Assembly (NCBI GenBank): GCA_937775265.1
Contig: CALKBV010000004.1
Location: forward strand, 124,001-188,000
DNA length: 64,000 nucleotides
DNA from: an uncultured Pseudomonadales bacterium
GTDB taxonomy: Bacteria; Pseudomonadota; Gammaproteobacteria; Pseudomonadales; Azotimanducaceae
Direction of reading: 5' to 3'
Shown here piece by piece: positions 41,031 through 50,175 of the stretch. The notes under the pieces were generated by a model, which saw nothing but the letters and a program-made list of their open reading frames with translations, ran no database searches and was not told where the DNA came from. The position numbers and the translations under genes were made by a program. The first letter of the stretch is position 1. The number at the start of each line of letters is the position of its first letter.

Positions 41031-42320
41031 ATGAACACTCCCGACCAGAACCCTTTACCCCATCCATCTGTCACCAGGCCGTGGGGTGCCTTCCTTTACC
41101 GCGACTACCGTTTCCTTTGGGTCACATTGATCGCGAGCTCCATCGTGGTCTGGATGAGAATTCTGGGAACAGCGCAGTGGTTGCTAGACGAAACAGGTTC
41201 GGCCTATCTGGTCGGTTTAATTGGCGTGGTACAACTTGTCGTCCAGGTGCCAGTAACGCTGTGGGCAGGCACCCTTGCAGATCGCGGCGATCGAAAACGA
41301 CTCATGAGCCTTGCCCACGCAGCCACCTCTATAGCGCTGCTCACATTAGGCTTTCTTAACTGGCAAGACATGTTAACGCCCGTTCTGGTCTACACAGGCA
41401 TCGCAATTACCGCAGCCACACACATGCTCGCCAGTCCTGCGAGATCTGCACTGGTACCCATCATTATCCCGGAACGTGAGCTAATGTTGGCAGCTTCAAC
41501 CGATACCGCGTCGAGCAATGCAGCCGCTATCGCAGGCCCTCTGATTTTTGCCTTCGTCGCCGTCACCGCGGACCTTACCGCCGTTTTTGTCCTCGCGGGT
41601 TCTATCTCTTTGATATCCAGCCTGCTGCCGCAGTTCATTCGCGCAAAGGGAATAGCAGACGGCCATGAGCATGAACAAAGAGAGAAACCGTCCCACATCC
41701 AGCAAACGAGGGATGGGTTCAGCTTCGTTTCAAAACATCCGATTTTACCGGGGTTGTTCCTGCTGGATGCCGGGATCACCGCCGCTTCTTTTTATCGCGA
41801 GATTCTGCCAGTACTGGCATTAGGGTTGTTCGCCGGGGGCGCAAGCGCGACAGGTTTCCTGGGCGCGGCGAACTCAGCTGGCGCAATCTTCGGATCATTT
41901 ATCGCGTTAATGCTGGTCGGCTTCCGTGCAAAAGGAATGCTCGTCCTTTATGCATCCTTTGCCTACGGGTTTTTCCTGTTTGGATTCGGTACAGCTACAA
42001 CGCTGTGGTTCGGCGTATTAATGATCGCTTTGCTCGGTGCCGCAGATGCTGTAACCGTCGCCGTGCGGCAAACCACCGTGATGTTAACGACGCCAGACCA
42101 CATGCGTGGTCGTGCGTTTGCCTTAATGATTCTTGCCGCCCAGACAGCGAACAATGTAGGGACAATCTGGGTTGGCATTTGGGCTGGATTGATTGGAGCA
42201 TCCAACACAATGGTGATGGGCGGCGGGATCTCTATTGTGGCTACCGCATTAATCTGGAGTTTTTGGAAACCCATTCGAGAATTCAGGTCTAGCGATTCTC
42301 AGGAGTCTTCATCGTCATGA
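41031..42320 (+). CDS. MFS transporter, EntS/MFS_3-like
   Basis: 429 residues, 12 helices. The N-terminus has a cytoplasmic PWGAFLYRDYRFLWVTLIASS segment typical of the MFS_3 group that includes the enterobactin exporter EntS. GTLADRGDRKRLMSLAHAATS is the loop 2-3 motif (G-x-x-x-D-R-x-x-R), and ASPARSALVP follows. The central loop around residue 210 is long and charged. It should be a proton-driven exporter; substrate unknown. ATG 41031 is 33 bases after the lipoprotein remnant, and the last four bases overlap the next small ORF (ATGA). Confidence 0.85.
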   Translation: MNTPDQNPLPHPSVTRPWGAFLYRDYRFLWVTLIASSIVVWMRILGTAQWLLDETGSAYLVGLIGVVQLVVQVPVTLWAGTLADRGDRKRLMSLAHAATSIALLTLGFLNWQDMLTPVLVYTGIAITAATHMLASPARSALVPIIIPERELMLAASTDTASSNAAAIAGPLIFAFVAVTADLTAVFVLAGSISLISSLLPQFIRAKGIADGHEHEQREKPSHIQQTRDGFSFVSKHPILPGLFLLDAGITAASFYREILPVLALGLFAGGASATGFLGAANSAGAIFGSFIALMLVGFRAKGMLVLYASFAYGFFLFGFGTATTLWFGVLMIALLGAADAVTVAVRQTTVMLTTPDHMRGRAFALMILAAQTANNVGTIWVGIWAGLIGASNTMVMGGGISIVATALIWSFWKPIREFRSSDSQESSSS

Positions 42321-42559
42321 GCTCAGCCATAGATATCGACCTAAACGCGCAATCCTTATCTCGCGCCGTGGAGTTTCCTGGACAAATCATCCTGTCCAGC
42401 CACGACCTGAAGCAGATGACAGCAGATCTTGTCGCGGCTTGCGGCCTGCTGGAAAATGGCCTGTATATCTCCAGCTTGTCGTTGCAAGGACCGCCCTGCC
42501 CCACACAAGAAAAGAACGTCGCGAAAGGTTCGGCCAACCCTCCTTCGAATTGCTATTAA
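42317..42559 (+). CDS. Small protein coupled to the MFS gene, unknown
   Basis: 80 residues, ATG at 42317 overlapping the MFS stop by four bases, with AGGAG eleven bases upstream. No family recognised. The first two thirds could be two helices (LNAQSLSRAVEF and LKQMTADLVAACGLLENG); the last 20 residues are polar with one PCP motif. Coupling to the exporter argues for a real gene, but the composition does not prove it, and it may be a chance frame. It ends 54 bases from the convergent GH2 gene. Confidence 0.4.
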   Translation: MSSAIDIDLNAQSLSRAVEFPGQIILSSHDLKQMTADLVAACGLLENGLYISSLSLQGPPCPTQEKNVAKGSANPPSNCY

Positions 42560-42612
42560 ACACTCAGTAACACTGATTAGTCAGTCATTGGATAATAGAG
42601 AGGCAACTTGAT

Positions 42613-44358
42613 TTATCCAATACTCGCGATGATCTCATGCAGAGTCTCTATAGGGAGTTTTGGGGTTCGATCAAAATACAACAAGCCGTTTACCTCCTGC
42701 TGGACATCCGTGAACTGGGTCCAGACGAACCCCTGAAGCTTTGGAGCGGCGTGAATCATTTGTGCTATTGCTTGAATGGCTGCCTGCAGTGCGACTTCAG
42801 TCTCCGGCAAGTCGCCATAGCTAAAATCAGAATCACTGTATCGACCATAACCCACACCGCCACATTCGGTGAGAAGTATGGGCAGCCCTTCAACATTCGC
42901 GCCTGCCAGTGCGCCAGCGCGTGATCCCATTCCATTGCCTTCGGTTACGGACGATTGGGGGCTTTCTATCAGCTCATTTAAGCGTTGTGTCAGATTTTTT
43001 TGTTCGAAATAAAGATGAAGAGTCCAGAGATCACCCGTGGAAAACTCCCAGCCATCGTTACCGATCACAGGTCTGCTAGTGTCCATCGCGCGCGTAATAC
43101 CGACGACACCATCAACAAAAGCCCGCTGCTGGCGCCTGGATGACTGGTGCCACACACCCCATGATTCATTAAACGGTACCCAGGCCATCACGCAGGGATG
43201 AGCCCTGTCACGTTTAACGAGATCTGTCCATTCAGAGGCCAACGTCTGTACCAACTCGGTTGAGAATATCTTGCCTGAAGGCATCTCTGCCCAGACAAGT
43301 AATCCAAGCTTGTCTGCCCAGTAGAGATAACGAGGGTCTTCTGCTTTTTGGTGCTTACGTGCGCAGTTGAACCCCATCTGCAAGGTCAGCTCTACATCTC
43401 GACGGATATCATCGTCGCTTAGTGCGGTATACCAGCCACGGGGGAAGTAACCCTGATCGAGAACGCCCCGAAGAAATAACTTCTCTCCATTAAGAAGCAG
43501 GTGTCCATCACGAACCCCGATTTCTCGTAGTCCTGTGTAGCTGATAACTTCATCAACATCGCCGCTCCGAGTGTCCAAAAGAGTCAGTTTCACATCGTAA
43601 AGGGTTGGCGACTCAGTTGACCACAGCACAGGCTCGTCCAATTGAAACGACACACGGGCTTCGGAACGCAAACCTGTGGTCACCTGCTTCCGGCCAACAA
43701 CGACTCCGGCTAGCAGCAACTCAACAGTCAACTCCCCCTCTACTTGCTTCGAGAACAACGATGTGAAGGTCAGTTCTCCAGAGCTCGCCTCAAAGACCGA
43801 ATGGGTACTTTCGATTGAAACCGGCGGGAGAGGCTCAAGCCAGACCGTTTGCCAGATACCAGTGACACTGTCGTAGTCAATCGGCCACCGAGTGATACCA
43901 GCCTGTTTTCCCCTTGGCTGAGTCCACGACAAAGAATCCTCAACTCTCACCACAATCGTATTGGTACCAGGCCGTACAACATGGTCAATATCGAACGAGA
44001 AGGGTGCATAACCACCCCGGTGCTGCCCTACTTCCTGTCCATTGACAAAAACACGGGTCCAATGATCACAAGCACCAAAACGCAGACACTTCCTCTTATC
44101 CCAGTCACCTGGCAGATCAAACTCCCGGTGGTACCAGACAACCGAAGCGGGCTGAATATTATTAATGGTAGAAGCTTCGGATTCCACCGGGAAAGGAACC
44201 TGGATGGTCGTGGCGCTTTTTGGAAGTCCCTCCTTAAACCAACCCTCGACCAACCCAATGTCATCGACATCTTCAACAAAGCGCCAGCTACCATTCAGGT
44301 TTTTCCAATCCGATCGCACAAGAAGAGGTCGTGGATATTCTGGCCGGGGCATTAACAT
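42613..44358 (-). CDS. Glycoside hydrolase family 2 (beta-galactosidase/glucuronidase-like)
   Basis: 581 residues. The N-terminal jelly roll (PRPLLVRSDWKNLNGSWRF, RCLRFGACDHWTRVFVNGQEVGQHRGGYAPF) is followed by an Ig-like domain and a TIM barrel. FNESWG holds the acid/base Glu, and LTECGGVGYG the nucleophile Glu. It lacks the extra C-terminal domains of LacZ and has no signal peptide, so it is a compact cytoplasmic exo-glycosidase. Whether it acts on galactosides, glucuronides or another sugar is not readable. It is convergent with the MFS and small-ORF unit, and both GH2 genes lie within about 7.3 kb. Confidence 0.88.
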   Translation of the reverse strand: MLMPRPEYPRPLLVRSDWKNLNGSWRFVEDVDDIGLVEGWFKEGLPKSATTIQVPFPVESEASTINNIQPASVVWYHREFDLPGDWDKRKCLRFGACDHWTRVFVNGQEVGQHRGGYAPFSFDIDHVVRPGTNTIVVRVEDSLSWTQPRGKQAGITRWPIDYDSVTGIWQTVWLEPLPPVSIESTHSVFEASSGELTFTSLFSKQVEGELTVELLLAGVVVGRKQVTTGLRSEARVSFQLDEPVLWSTESPTLYDVKLTLLDTRSGDVDEVISYTGLREIGVRDGHLLLNGEKLFLRGVLDQGYFPRGWYTALSDDDIRRDVELTLQMGFNCARKHQKAEDPRYLYWADKLGLLVWAEMPSGKIFSTELVQTLASEWTDLVKRDRAHPCVMAWVPFNESWGVWHQSSRRQQRAFVDGVVGITRAMDTSRPVIGNDGWEFSTGDLWTLHLYFEQKNLTQRLNELIESPQSSVTEGNGMGSRAGALAGANVEGLPILLTECGGVGYGRYSDSDFSYGDLPETEVALQAAIQAIAQMIHAAPKLQGFVWTQFTDVQQEVNGLLYFDRTPKLPIETLHEIIASIG

Positions 44359-44482
44359 TTTCTGAACTCGTATGTGGCTGGGCTGAAACTATAGCTTAAC
44401 GAATAACACTTCAAAAAATATTACCCGGTTGACTCTCCATGAAATCCAGCAAATACAGACCTGCTCCCAGACAACTGAACCT

Positions 44483-44749
44483 ATGAAGTACAGAACCACC
44501 CTTTACATTCTCTTCATCATCACGCCGCTGATACCAGTCTTGGCCTAGTTACAGCAGGAGATGGATGATTTCTGATACTCAATTCAGGATCGATACGACT
44601 TCGCCATCATTCACTTACAGACCTACCCGATCTAGACACTCAATGAACAGGGCCTTATAGAACTAAACGGACCGCCCAGCTATACCACCCAGTGCAGTGT
44701 AACAAAGCTATTGGTTTACAAGAATAACGGCTTATCGACGGGTAATTAG
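44483..44749 (+). pseudogene. Small secreted protein, decayed: three in-frame stops
   Basis: One 89-codon frame runs from ATG 44483 to TAG 44747. The first 21 codons encode a clear signal peptide (MKYRTTLYILFIITPLIPVLA). Stops interrupt it at 44546 (TAG), 44573 (TGA) and 44633 (TAG), yet the sequence between and after them reads like protein (DRYDFAIIHLQTYPI, NEQGLIELNGPPSY, TKLLVYKNNGLSTGN). The region between the GH2 and DUF2723 genes has no other gene. I recognise no family. Three different lesions make a real product very unlikely, though the frame's survival is notable. A chance frame cannot be ruled out entirely. Confidence 0.5.
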
Positions 44750-44756
44750 ATGCGCC

Positions 44757-46859
44757 CTAGTCGCACCCGACCATCTGCGACCAATAACGACTGAGATCCG
44801 ACGCCGGATAATTCTCCTGAAGGACCCCCAACGCTTTTTTGTCACAGCTCAGTGTGATTACGTTCGCCAGCGCGGGTATTGCGCTGGTGTGTTGGACAGG
44901 CAGTGTCGATAAAGCCATTTCGTATAACTTTCGGGCAATTTCATACCTTCCGGCCAGTACCATCAAATGGCCCTTTAGCACCTGCAGCCGAACCCGGTCA
45001 AATTCGCTTTGATCTTCAATCAGCGCCTGAGCGCGCGCCAGAAATTGTTCGACTTGATCAGCGCTAACTTCTCCCCGACCTGATAGTAGCAACTGTTCGG
45101 CCGCCATCAGATTTAGCAGGAAGTTGCCGGAGAACAATTGCTCATCCAGGTCTGCAAGAGTAACAAACCTGGACAACCGACTTGCATTGCCCTCATAGAT
45201 CAATCTCTCCCATCCACGTCCGGGTGAACGCTGCAACAGGCTCTGCAAAAAGTCTAAATCACGCTGCTCTACCTCACTTCCGGGCGCATCCACCTGATAG
45301 GCGTAGACTAGATCCGTATAAGTCAGCGACATTTGAACCGGTTTCGAAAGCATGAAAGAAGGGCGTTCTGACAAGCGAATAAAGCTCTCTACCTCCTGCC
45401 ATTTACCTTCCGCGCCCATACTAAAATAATTAAACAGCCGGTTCGGCAGGAAAGTGCCGTACTCGCTGTAGAGATGCACATCGGGCCTGACTCCTTCGAC
45501 ATAGTGTAAGTAGGCTACCGCTGCCATCAGCCAGCTATCCATTACAAACAAGTTAGCGTCATCTGGCATTCTGCTCAGCACATAATGTCCATGATCCCTT
45601 GCGACGCTGGACTCGCTGCCTGCAGCGATATCACGATTCTTTCGGAACCCAAAGACAACAACCGATAGCAAAACAGTGCCAAGTATTATCGACAGCCTCA
45701 AAGGATAACGTTGTACGTGGCCAAGCACTTTGTTAAGTACATGGCTGGCACCTGCCATCAGCATCAGTCCAAGCACAAGGTATACAGTGAGGAAGTAGGC
45801 ACGCATCGACTCGGCTTCGATTGGCGTGTAGGTGAAATCCAGAAGCAGAATCACCACGAGCGGAAATAGTAATGAATAGGAAACTACCAGCAGGAAACGG
45901 AGTGACATTTGCCTGGCCATCGAAAATATCCCTAGAACAATAAAGGGAAGCGCTAACACCGAAAATTGATCAGCTATCTCACGAACGTAGAATCTGAAGA
46001 ACAGTATCTTGTCATTGATAGTGGCGATCTGTTTTTGGTCAACATCGGCGTAGACATCCCTTGAAATAAAGTAGAGATATTCACTGATCCCCGGAAATTC
46101 TCCCATGTGGCTGAACGCAGTATCTGACCCACTAAAAAACATCCAGACATAGGGAATTAACCCCAGCATGACGCCCGCAAAACCTAGAGGAATAAGCTTT
46201 GTAGCAGTAATCAGGGCGGGCATCGCCAGTACAAAAAAAACAGGCGCCATCAACAGTGTGAGCGGCCAGTGATTTGTCAGGCTTAACCCGAATACAAAGC
46301 CGGATACCAACACCAGCAATTTACCCGGCGAAAGCGCCTTGCCCAATCGAGCACAAAGCACAAATAGCAGAAGAAATAGAACGCCATTTAGTTGATAGGC
46401 TTCGGCAATCAGCGCCTGCTCCCAGAACAATGTCGAGAACGCTACGCAGAAAACTCCAAGAAGACAGACAGCCCTTTCCAGTTCCAGGTGCCGACGGCCA
46501 ATGAAGTAGAGCAACCCCAAGCCTATCGACGCCGTCAGTGCACCAAAAAGATGAGCCCGCAAGGCCACACTCTCGACTGGCAACAGGTGTGCCACCTGAC
46601 TGAGTAGAATAAAGAGCGGATAACCCGGAGAATGAGCGGTACCAAGAAAAGCGCTCGCGAGTACAAACAACCCATCATCCTCAAGGGCTGGGAAATCCGA
46701 TACCTGCCCGGCGTAAAACAAACCGAATGCCACTATCAGCATTACGGTCAAAATTTTGTCAGCCCGATTCCAGGGCCTTTTCAGAATCAATGAAGCTAAT
46801 AGTTGCCTGGATTGCATGAACGCATTGTAGGATGAGTTCATGACCAATCGCCTAGCCAT
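44757..46859 (-). CDS. DUF2723 / TMEM260-like multipass membrane protein
   Basis: 700 residues. The first half holds about 10-12 helices, with the family hallmark FPALEDDGLFVLASAFLGTAHSPGYPLFILLSQ near the N-terminus (short luminal loop with acidic residues), as in DUF2723 / protein O-mannosyltransferase-like proteins. The last 250 residues are soluble and helical (LLAGRYEIARKLYEMALS, tetratricopeptide-like). The family includes GT-C glycosyltransferases that transfer sugars from lipid-linked donors to proteins. It would act in the inner membrane with the helical domain in the periplasm. ATG 46859; an ATG at 46841 is also possible. Confidence 0.83.
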   Translation of the reverse strand: MARRLVMNSSYNAFMQSRQLLASLILKRPWNRADKILTVMLIVAFGLFYAGQVSDFPALEDDGLFVLASAFLGTAHSPGYPLFILLSQVAHLLPVESVALRAHLFGALTASIGLGLLYFIGRRHLELERAVCLLGVFCVAFSTLFWEQALIAEAYQLNGVLFLLLFVLCARLGKALSPGKLLVLVSGFVFGLSLTNHWPLTLLMAPVFFVLAMPALITATKLIPLGFAGVMLGLIPYVWMFFSGSDTAFSHMGEFPGISEYLYFISRDVYADVDQKQIATINDKILFFRFYVREIADQFSVLALPFIVLGIFSMARQMSLRFLLVVSYSLLFPLVVILLLDFTYTPIEAESMRAYFLTVYLVLGLMLMAGASHVLNKVLGHVQRYPLRLSIILGTVLLSVVVFGFRKNRDIAAGSESSVARDHGHYVLSRMPDDANLFVMDSWLMAAVAYLHYVEGVRPDVHLYSEYGTFLPNRLFNYFSMGAEGKWQEVESFIRLSERPSFMLSKPVQMSLTYTDLVYAYQVDAPGSEVEQRDLDFLQSLLQRSPGRGWERLIYEGNASRLSRFVTLADLDEQLFSGNFLLNLMAAEQLLLSGRGEVSADQVEQFLARAQALIEDQSEFDRVRLQVLKGHLMVLAGRYEIARKLYEMALSTLPVQHTSAIPALANVITLSCDKKALGVLQENYPASDLSRYWSQMVGCD

Positions 46860-46965
46860 AACCCTTCAAACGAACTCGCTACACAAAGTTTCTTAATACT
46901 GGTCCCCACTTGCCAACTTCAAGTACACTGGATGCATAATCGACAATCAGTTACGAGGCGTAATC

Positions 46966-48900
46966 ATGGATTTTAATATACCCGGCGATGACAGCGAACT
47001 GCGTACTGCACTAAGAGACGTAAACCTGCCAACTCTTTTAATGGTCATGGCCCAGTTCTCAGGCGATGATCGCTGGCTGACAGATCGATTCCGGCCGGAT
47101 CCTATTCAGACCCCCGAGGGAAGTATTTTCCCCGACGATACTGGTAACTACAACAGTGATATCGCGACCGAGATCAGGGAAGAAGCCTTTCAGCTCATCA
47201 GGACACTACGCGATGAAGGTGGAACCATGCCGCCGACCCCAGACGTCAAACAAATGCGACATCTGATGGAATTTTCCACCGCTGAACCATTGGAAGACGA
47301 GTTTTGCGCAATGCTGTTGGAAGAAACCAATTTCGTGAACAGGGACAATACCTGGAAACCTGAACTTGAAAAACTGACCGGTGGCGCGGCCGGCGAAAAT
47401 TTCAGCGTCATTGTGGTTGGGGCGGGTATGTCCGGGATATGCACCGGGATCAAGCTCAGTGAAGCAGGTGTCGACTACACCATCCTGGAGAAAAACGCAG
47501 CGGTCGGCGGCACCTGGTACGAGAACTCCTACCCGGACTGCGGTGTTGATACACCAAACCATTTTTATTCCTATTCATTCGAACGCAACGCGAACTGGTC
47601 TGGGTATTTTTCGAAACGTGACGAGCTACACGGATACTTCGAGCGGTGTACAGACCAGTTCGGCATTCGAGATCATATTCAGCTGAATTCAGAAGTCCAG
47701 AAAATGCAGTTCGATACAGGATCCCAGACCTGGCATGTCACCGTGAAGAGGCAGGATGGGTCTGTCGATGCCCTCACAGCAAATGCCGTCATCAGCGCCG
47801 TCGGCCAGCTTAACCGGCCGGTTATTCCTGATTTTGATGGCCTGGAAACATTCGAGGGCGAGAGCTTCCACTCAGCCCGCTGGCAACATGACGTATCTCT
47901 TGAAGGAAAGCGGGTCGCGGTCATCGGAACAGGATGCAGCGCCGTCCAGTTGGTTCCCAAAACAGCCGACACGGCTTCTCACCTGACTGTTTTCCAACGA
48001 TCACCTCACTGGATTTCACCGAACAAGGATTACTATCGCCCCGTTGAAGCAGGCCTGAAGTGGGCACTTAACCATATCCCGCTCTACGCTGAATTTCATC
48101 GCGCCCGCATGATTTTCGGCTTCATGGATCGCAACTGGCCAGCAGTGCCTAGCGACCCGGCCTGGGACCATAAAGATCGAGCAATGAGCGAAGTCAACGA
48201 TATGTTACGTGAAGCATTGGCCGGATATATCAGCGAGCAACTCGGTGATCAACAGGAGCTGATGAAAAAATGTCTGCCTGAGTTTCCGGTTTTTGGCAAA
48301 CGGCTCATCATCGACAACAACTGGTACCAGCATATGACCCGAGAGGACGTAAATCTCGTGGACGAACCGATCGTGCGATTTCATCCGAGGGGCATCGAGA
48401 CCGCAGATGGAACAATCCATGAGTTCGATGTCGTCGTATTTGCTACAGGATTTAACAGCAACCGATTTCTATGGCCGATGGATGTAGTCGGAAAATCCAA
48501 TGTCAGTTTGGGTGAACGCTGGGGGGAATATCCTCAAGCATACAAAGGAATACTGGTTCCCGACTATCCAAATTTGTTCTGCATTTATGGCCCAAACACC
48601 AATATCGTGCACGGTGGCAGCATTATCTACAACACTGAATGCCAAGTTCACTACATTATGCAGTGCCTGGTGCTTATGTTGAAGCAACGGGGAAAGCTCC
48701 TTGAAATCCCCCAGGAAGCGACCGACGAATACAATGAGGAAGTTCAGAATCTCAGCAAGAATCTTGCCTGGGGTCACCCGGGAGTTGAAAGTTGGTACAA
48801 GAACTCGGATGGGAAAGTGGTCAATAATTCGCCGTTCAGTAACCTGGAATACTGGTCTCGCACCCATGACGCGGAACCCAACACTTATCGGAAGGATTAG
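46966..48900 (+). CDS. Baeyer-Villiger monooxygenase, HAPMO-like
   Basis: 644 residues with a roughly 145-residue N-terminal extension, the same architecture as 4-hydroxyacetophenone monooxygenase (640 residues). FSVIVVGAGMSGICTGIKLSEAG is the FAD Rossmann motif, VGGTWYENSYPDCGVDTPN is the FAD/substrate segment, FEGESFHSARWQHD matches the BVMO fingerprint F-x-G-x-x-x-H-x-x-x-W, and GTGCSAVQLVP is the NADPH Rossmann motif. It inserts one oxygen atom of O2 into a ketone to make an ester or lactone. Esterases and dienelactone hydrolases elsewhere in the window could act on such products. Confidence 0.92.
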   Translation: MDFNIPGDDSELRTALRDVNLPTLLMVMAQFSGDDRWLTDRFRPDPIQTPEGSIFPDDTGNYNSDIATEIREEAFQLIRTLRDEGGTMPPTPDVKQMRHLMEFSTAEPLEDEFCAMLLEETNFVNRDNTWKPELEKLTGGAAGENFSVIVVGAGMSGICTGIKLSEAGVDYTILEKNAAVGGTWYENSYPDCGVDTPNHFYSYSFERNANWSGYFSKRDELHGYFERCTDQFGIRDHIQLNSEVQKMQFDTGSQTWHVTVKRQDGSVDALTANAVISAVGQLNRPVIPDFDGLETFEGESFHSARWQHDVSLEGKRVAVIGTGCSAVQLVPKTADTASHLTVFQRSPHWISPNKDYYRPVEAGLKWALNHIPLYAEFHRARMIFGFMDRNWPAVPSDPAWDHKDRAMSEVNDMLREALAGYISEQLGDQQELMKKCLPEFPVFGKRLIIDNNWYQHMTREDVNLVDEPIVRFHPRGIETADGTIHEFDVVVFATGFNSNRFLWPMDVVGKSNVSLGERWGEYPQAYKGILVPDYPNLFCIYGPNTNIVHGGSIIYNTECQVHYIMQCLVLMLKQRGKLLEIPQEATDEYNEEVQNLSKNLAWGHPGVESWYKNSDGKVVNNSPFSNLEYWSRTHDAEPNTYRKD

Positions 48901-48916
48901 ACGTCAGGGTGTCTAG

Positions 48917-49987
48917 TCAGGACAAGAGATCTGAACAGGACATGGATTCAAGCGCGGTAAGCGCTCGCTCGAGCATTGTGGTTCCGAGTTTCACGCCGCG
49001 TTCGTTACCCTGGTCAAGGGTGCCGCAGATTGCGATAGGAGTGATCATGGTCACCAGTATGTTGTATCGGTACTGCTCGATACATTCCTCAAAACTATAA
49101 CCCTCGACCCCCCGATCTTTGAGTATGTCGTGATAGTGTTTTAAAGCCTGCTGCTCAGATTCACCTCGCAGCGCCGCGTCGCACCCCCCTGCACTGAAAT
49201 AGGCAATGTCGTGCGTTCCATTTCCGCCCATCGTGTTTTGCCAGTCGAAGGCAATAACATCGGGATCATCCGGTGACCCGGTGAGGAAGACGTTATCCAC
49301 GCGGTAATCACCATGAATAATCGTCGGCTCGCCACCCATCGCATGTAGGAAAAGATCAATATACTGATCACCAATTTTGCGAACGATATCTGCGCGGTCA
49401 CCACTAAAGTAGTCCGGAAACCTTTCGATAGTTGGCTCAATACCAGGCCGCAGTATTCTATCGCGCCTGAAAAGAATCGTTTTCATGTCTACCTGGTAAT
49501 TCAACCAGTCAAATTCAGCAGCTCGACCCCAGAAAGTTGCATGAAGCTCCGCGGCCCTGCTGAAGGCAACCAACCGTTCCTTTTCAGTACAACCCTGCAA
49601 CTGATCACCCGCTTTCTCATCTCCCAGATCTTCTAATACCAGCAGAAAATCCTGGGTAACCGGATCGACCGATGCGTATAAACAACGCGGGATCCTGATC
49701 GGTGTTTCCTGCGCGAGATGAAGATAGAAATTGACCTCATTTTTGTAAAAGTTGAGCCCTTTGGACAACTTGCTGTTTTCAGTGCGGGCAACGCATTTGA
49801 CGATAACGGTCTCTTCCCGACCGGATTCAAAGGTCAGGTGGCCTCGAGCAATCGAGGACATCAACCCAACGCCTTCGCCCAGACCGCGGATTTCAACATC
49901 CATTATCTTTTCAGGATAAACGTGACCGATAGTTTCGTTCGCTATCCGGGAGGTAAATTCTTCGTAACGCTCAATGACTATGGACAT
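48917..49987 (-). CDS. APH/EcKinase-like phosphotransferase (copy 3)
   Basis: 356 residues. GEGVGLMSSIARGHLTFES, TVIVKCV, FLLVLEDLGDEKAGDQLQG (hinge), IIHGDYRVDNVFL (catalytic loop) and VIAFDWQNTMGGNGTHDIAYF (metal site) give the full kinase-like set. It converges with the HAPMO-like gene with a 16-base gap and is divergent from the second GMC oxidoreductase, so again a phosphotransferase sits among flavin oxidoreductases. Phosphorylation of a hydroxylated intermediate is a natural guess; it is not shown. Confidence 0.86.
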   Translation of the reverse strand: MSIVIERYEEFTSRIANETIGHVYPEKIMDVEIRGLGEGVGLMSSIARGHLTFESGREETVIVKCVARTENSKLSKGLNFYKNEVNFYLHLAQETPIRIPRCLYASVDPVTQDFLLVLEDLGDEKAGDQLQGCTEKERLVAFSRAAELHATFWGRAAEFDWLNYQVDMKTILFRRDRILRPGIEPTIERFPDYFSGDRADIVRKIGDQYIDLFLHAMGGEPTIIHGDYRVDNVFLTGSPDDPDVIAFDWQNTMGGNGTHDIAYFSAGGCDAALRGESEQQALKHYHDILKDRGVEGYSFEECIEQYRYNILVTMITPIAICGTLDQGNERGVKLGTTMLERALTALESMSCSDLLS

Positions 49988-50107
49988 ATCCCTACCGATA
50001 AAAATAGTTAACCTACATTAGTTCTCTTTTAGGGATTTATCACGGTTTATACTTTGATGCCGATCAAAACAAGCGAGAACATAAATTAACTTCCTCGCTC
50101 CATAATC

Positions 50108-50124
50108 AAGCATCTAAGATGCTT
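50108..50124. promoter_or_regulatory. 17-bp dyad between divergent genes, candidate operator
   Basis: AAGCATCT (50108-50115) and AGATGCTT (50117-50124) are exact complements with one central base. It lies between the phosphotransferase and GMC genes, which start in opposite directions, 52 bases before the GMC start. The size and symmetry fit a dimeric regulator site; no regulator gene is adjacent. Confidence 0.4.
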
Positions 50125-50175
50125 TCGCCTTGGCAAAACTGTCTATCCTCTGTTTAATGGGTGCGGAGGTGAACT

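Noticed and set aside
44573..44575. TGA as a selenocysteine codon in the small secreted gene
   Set aside because: Two TAG codons in the same frame need another explanation, and no SECIS-like hairpin follows.
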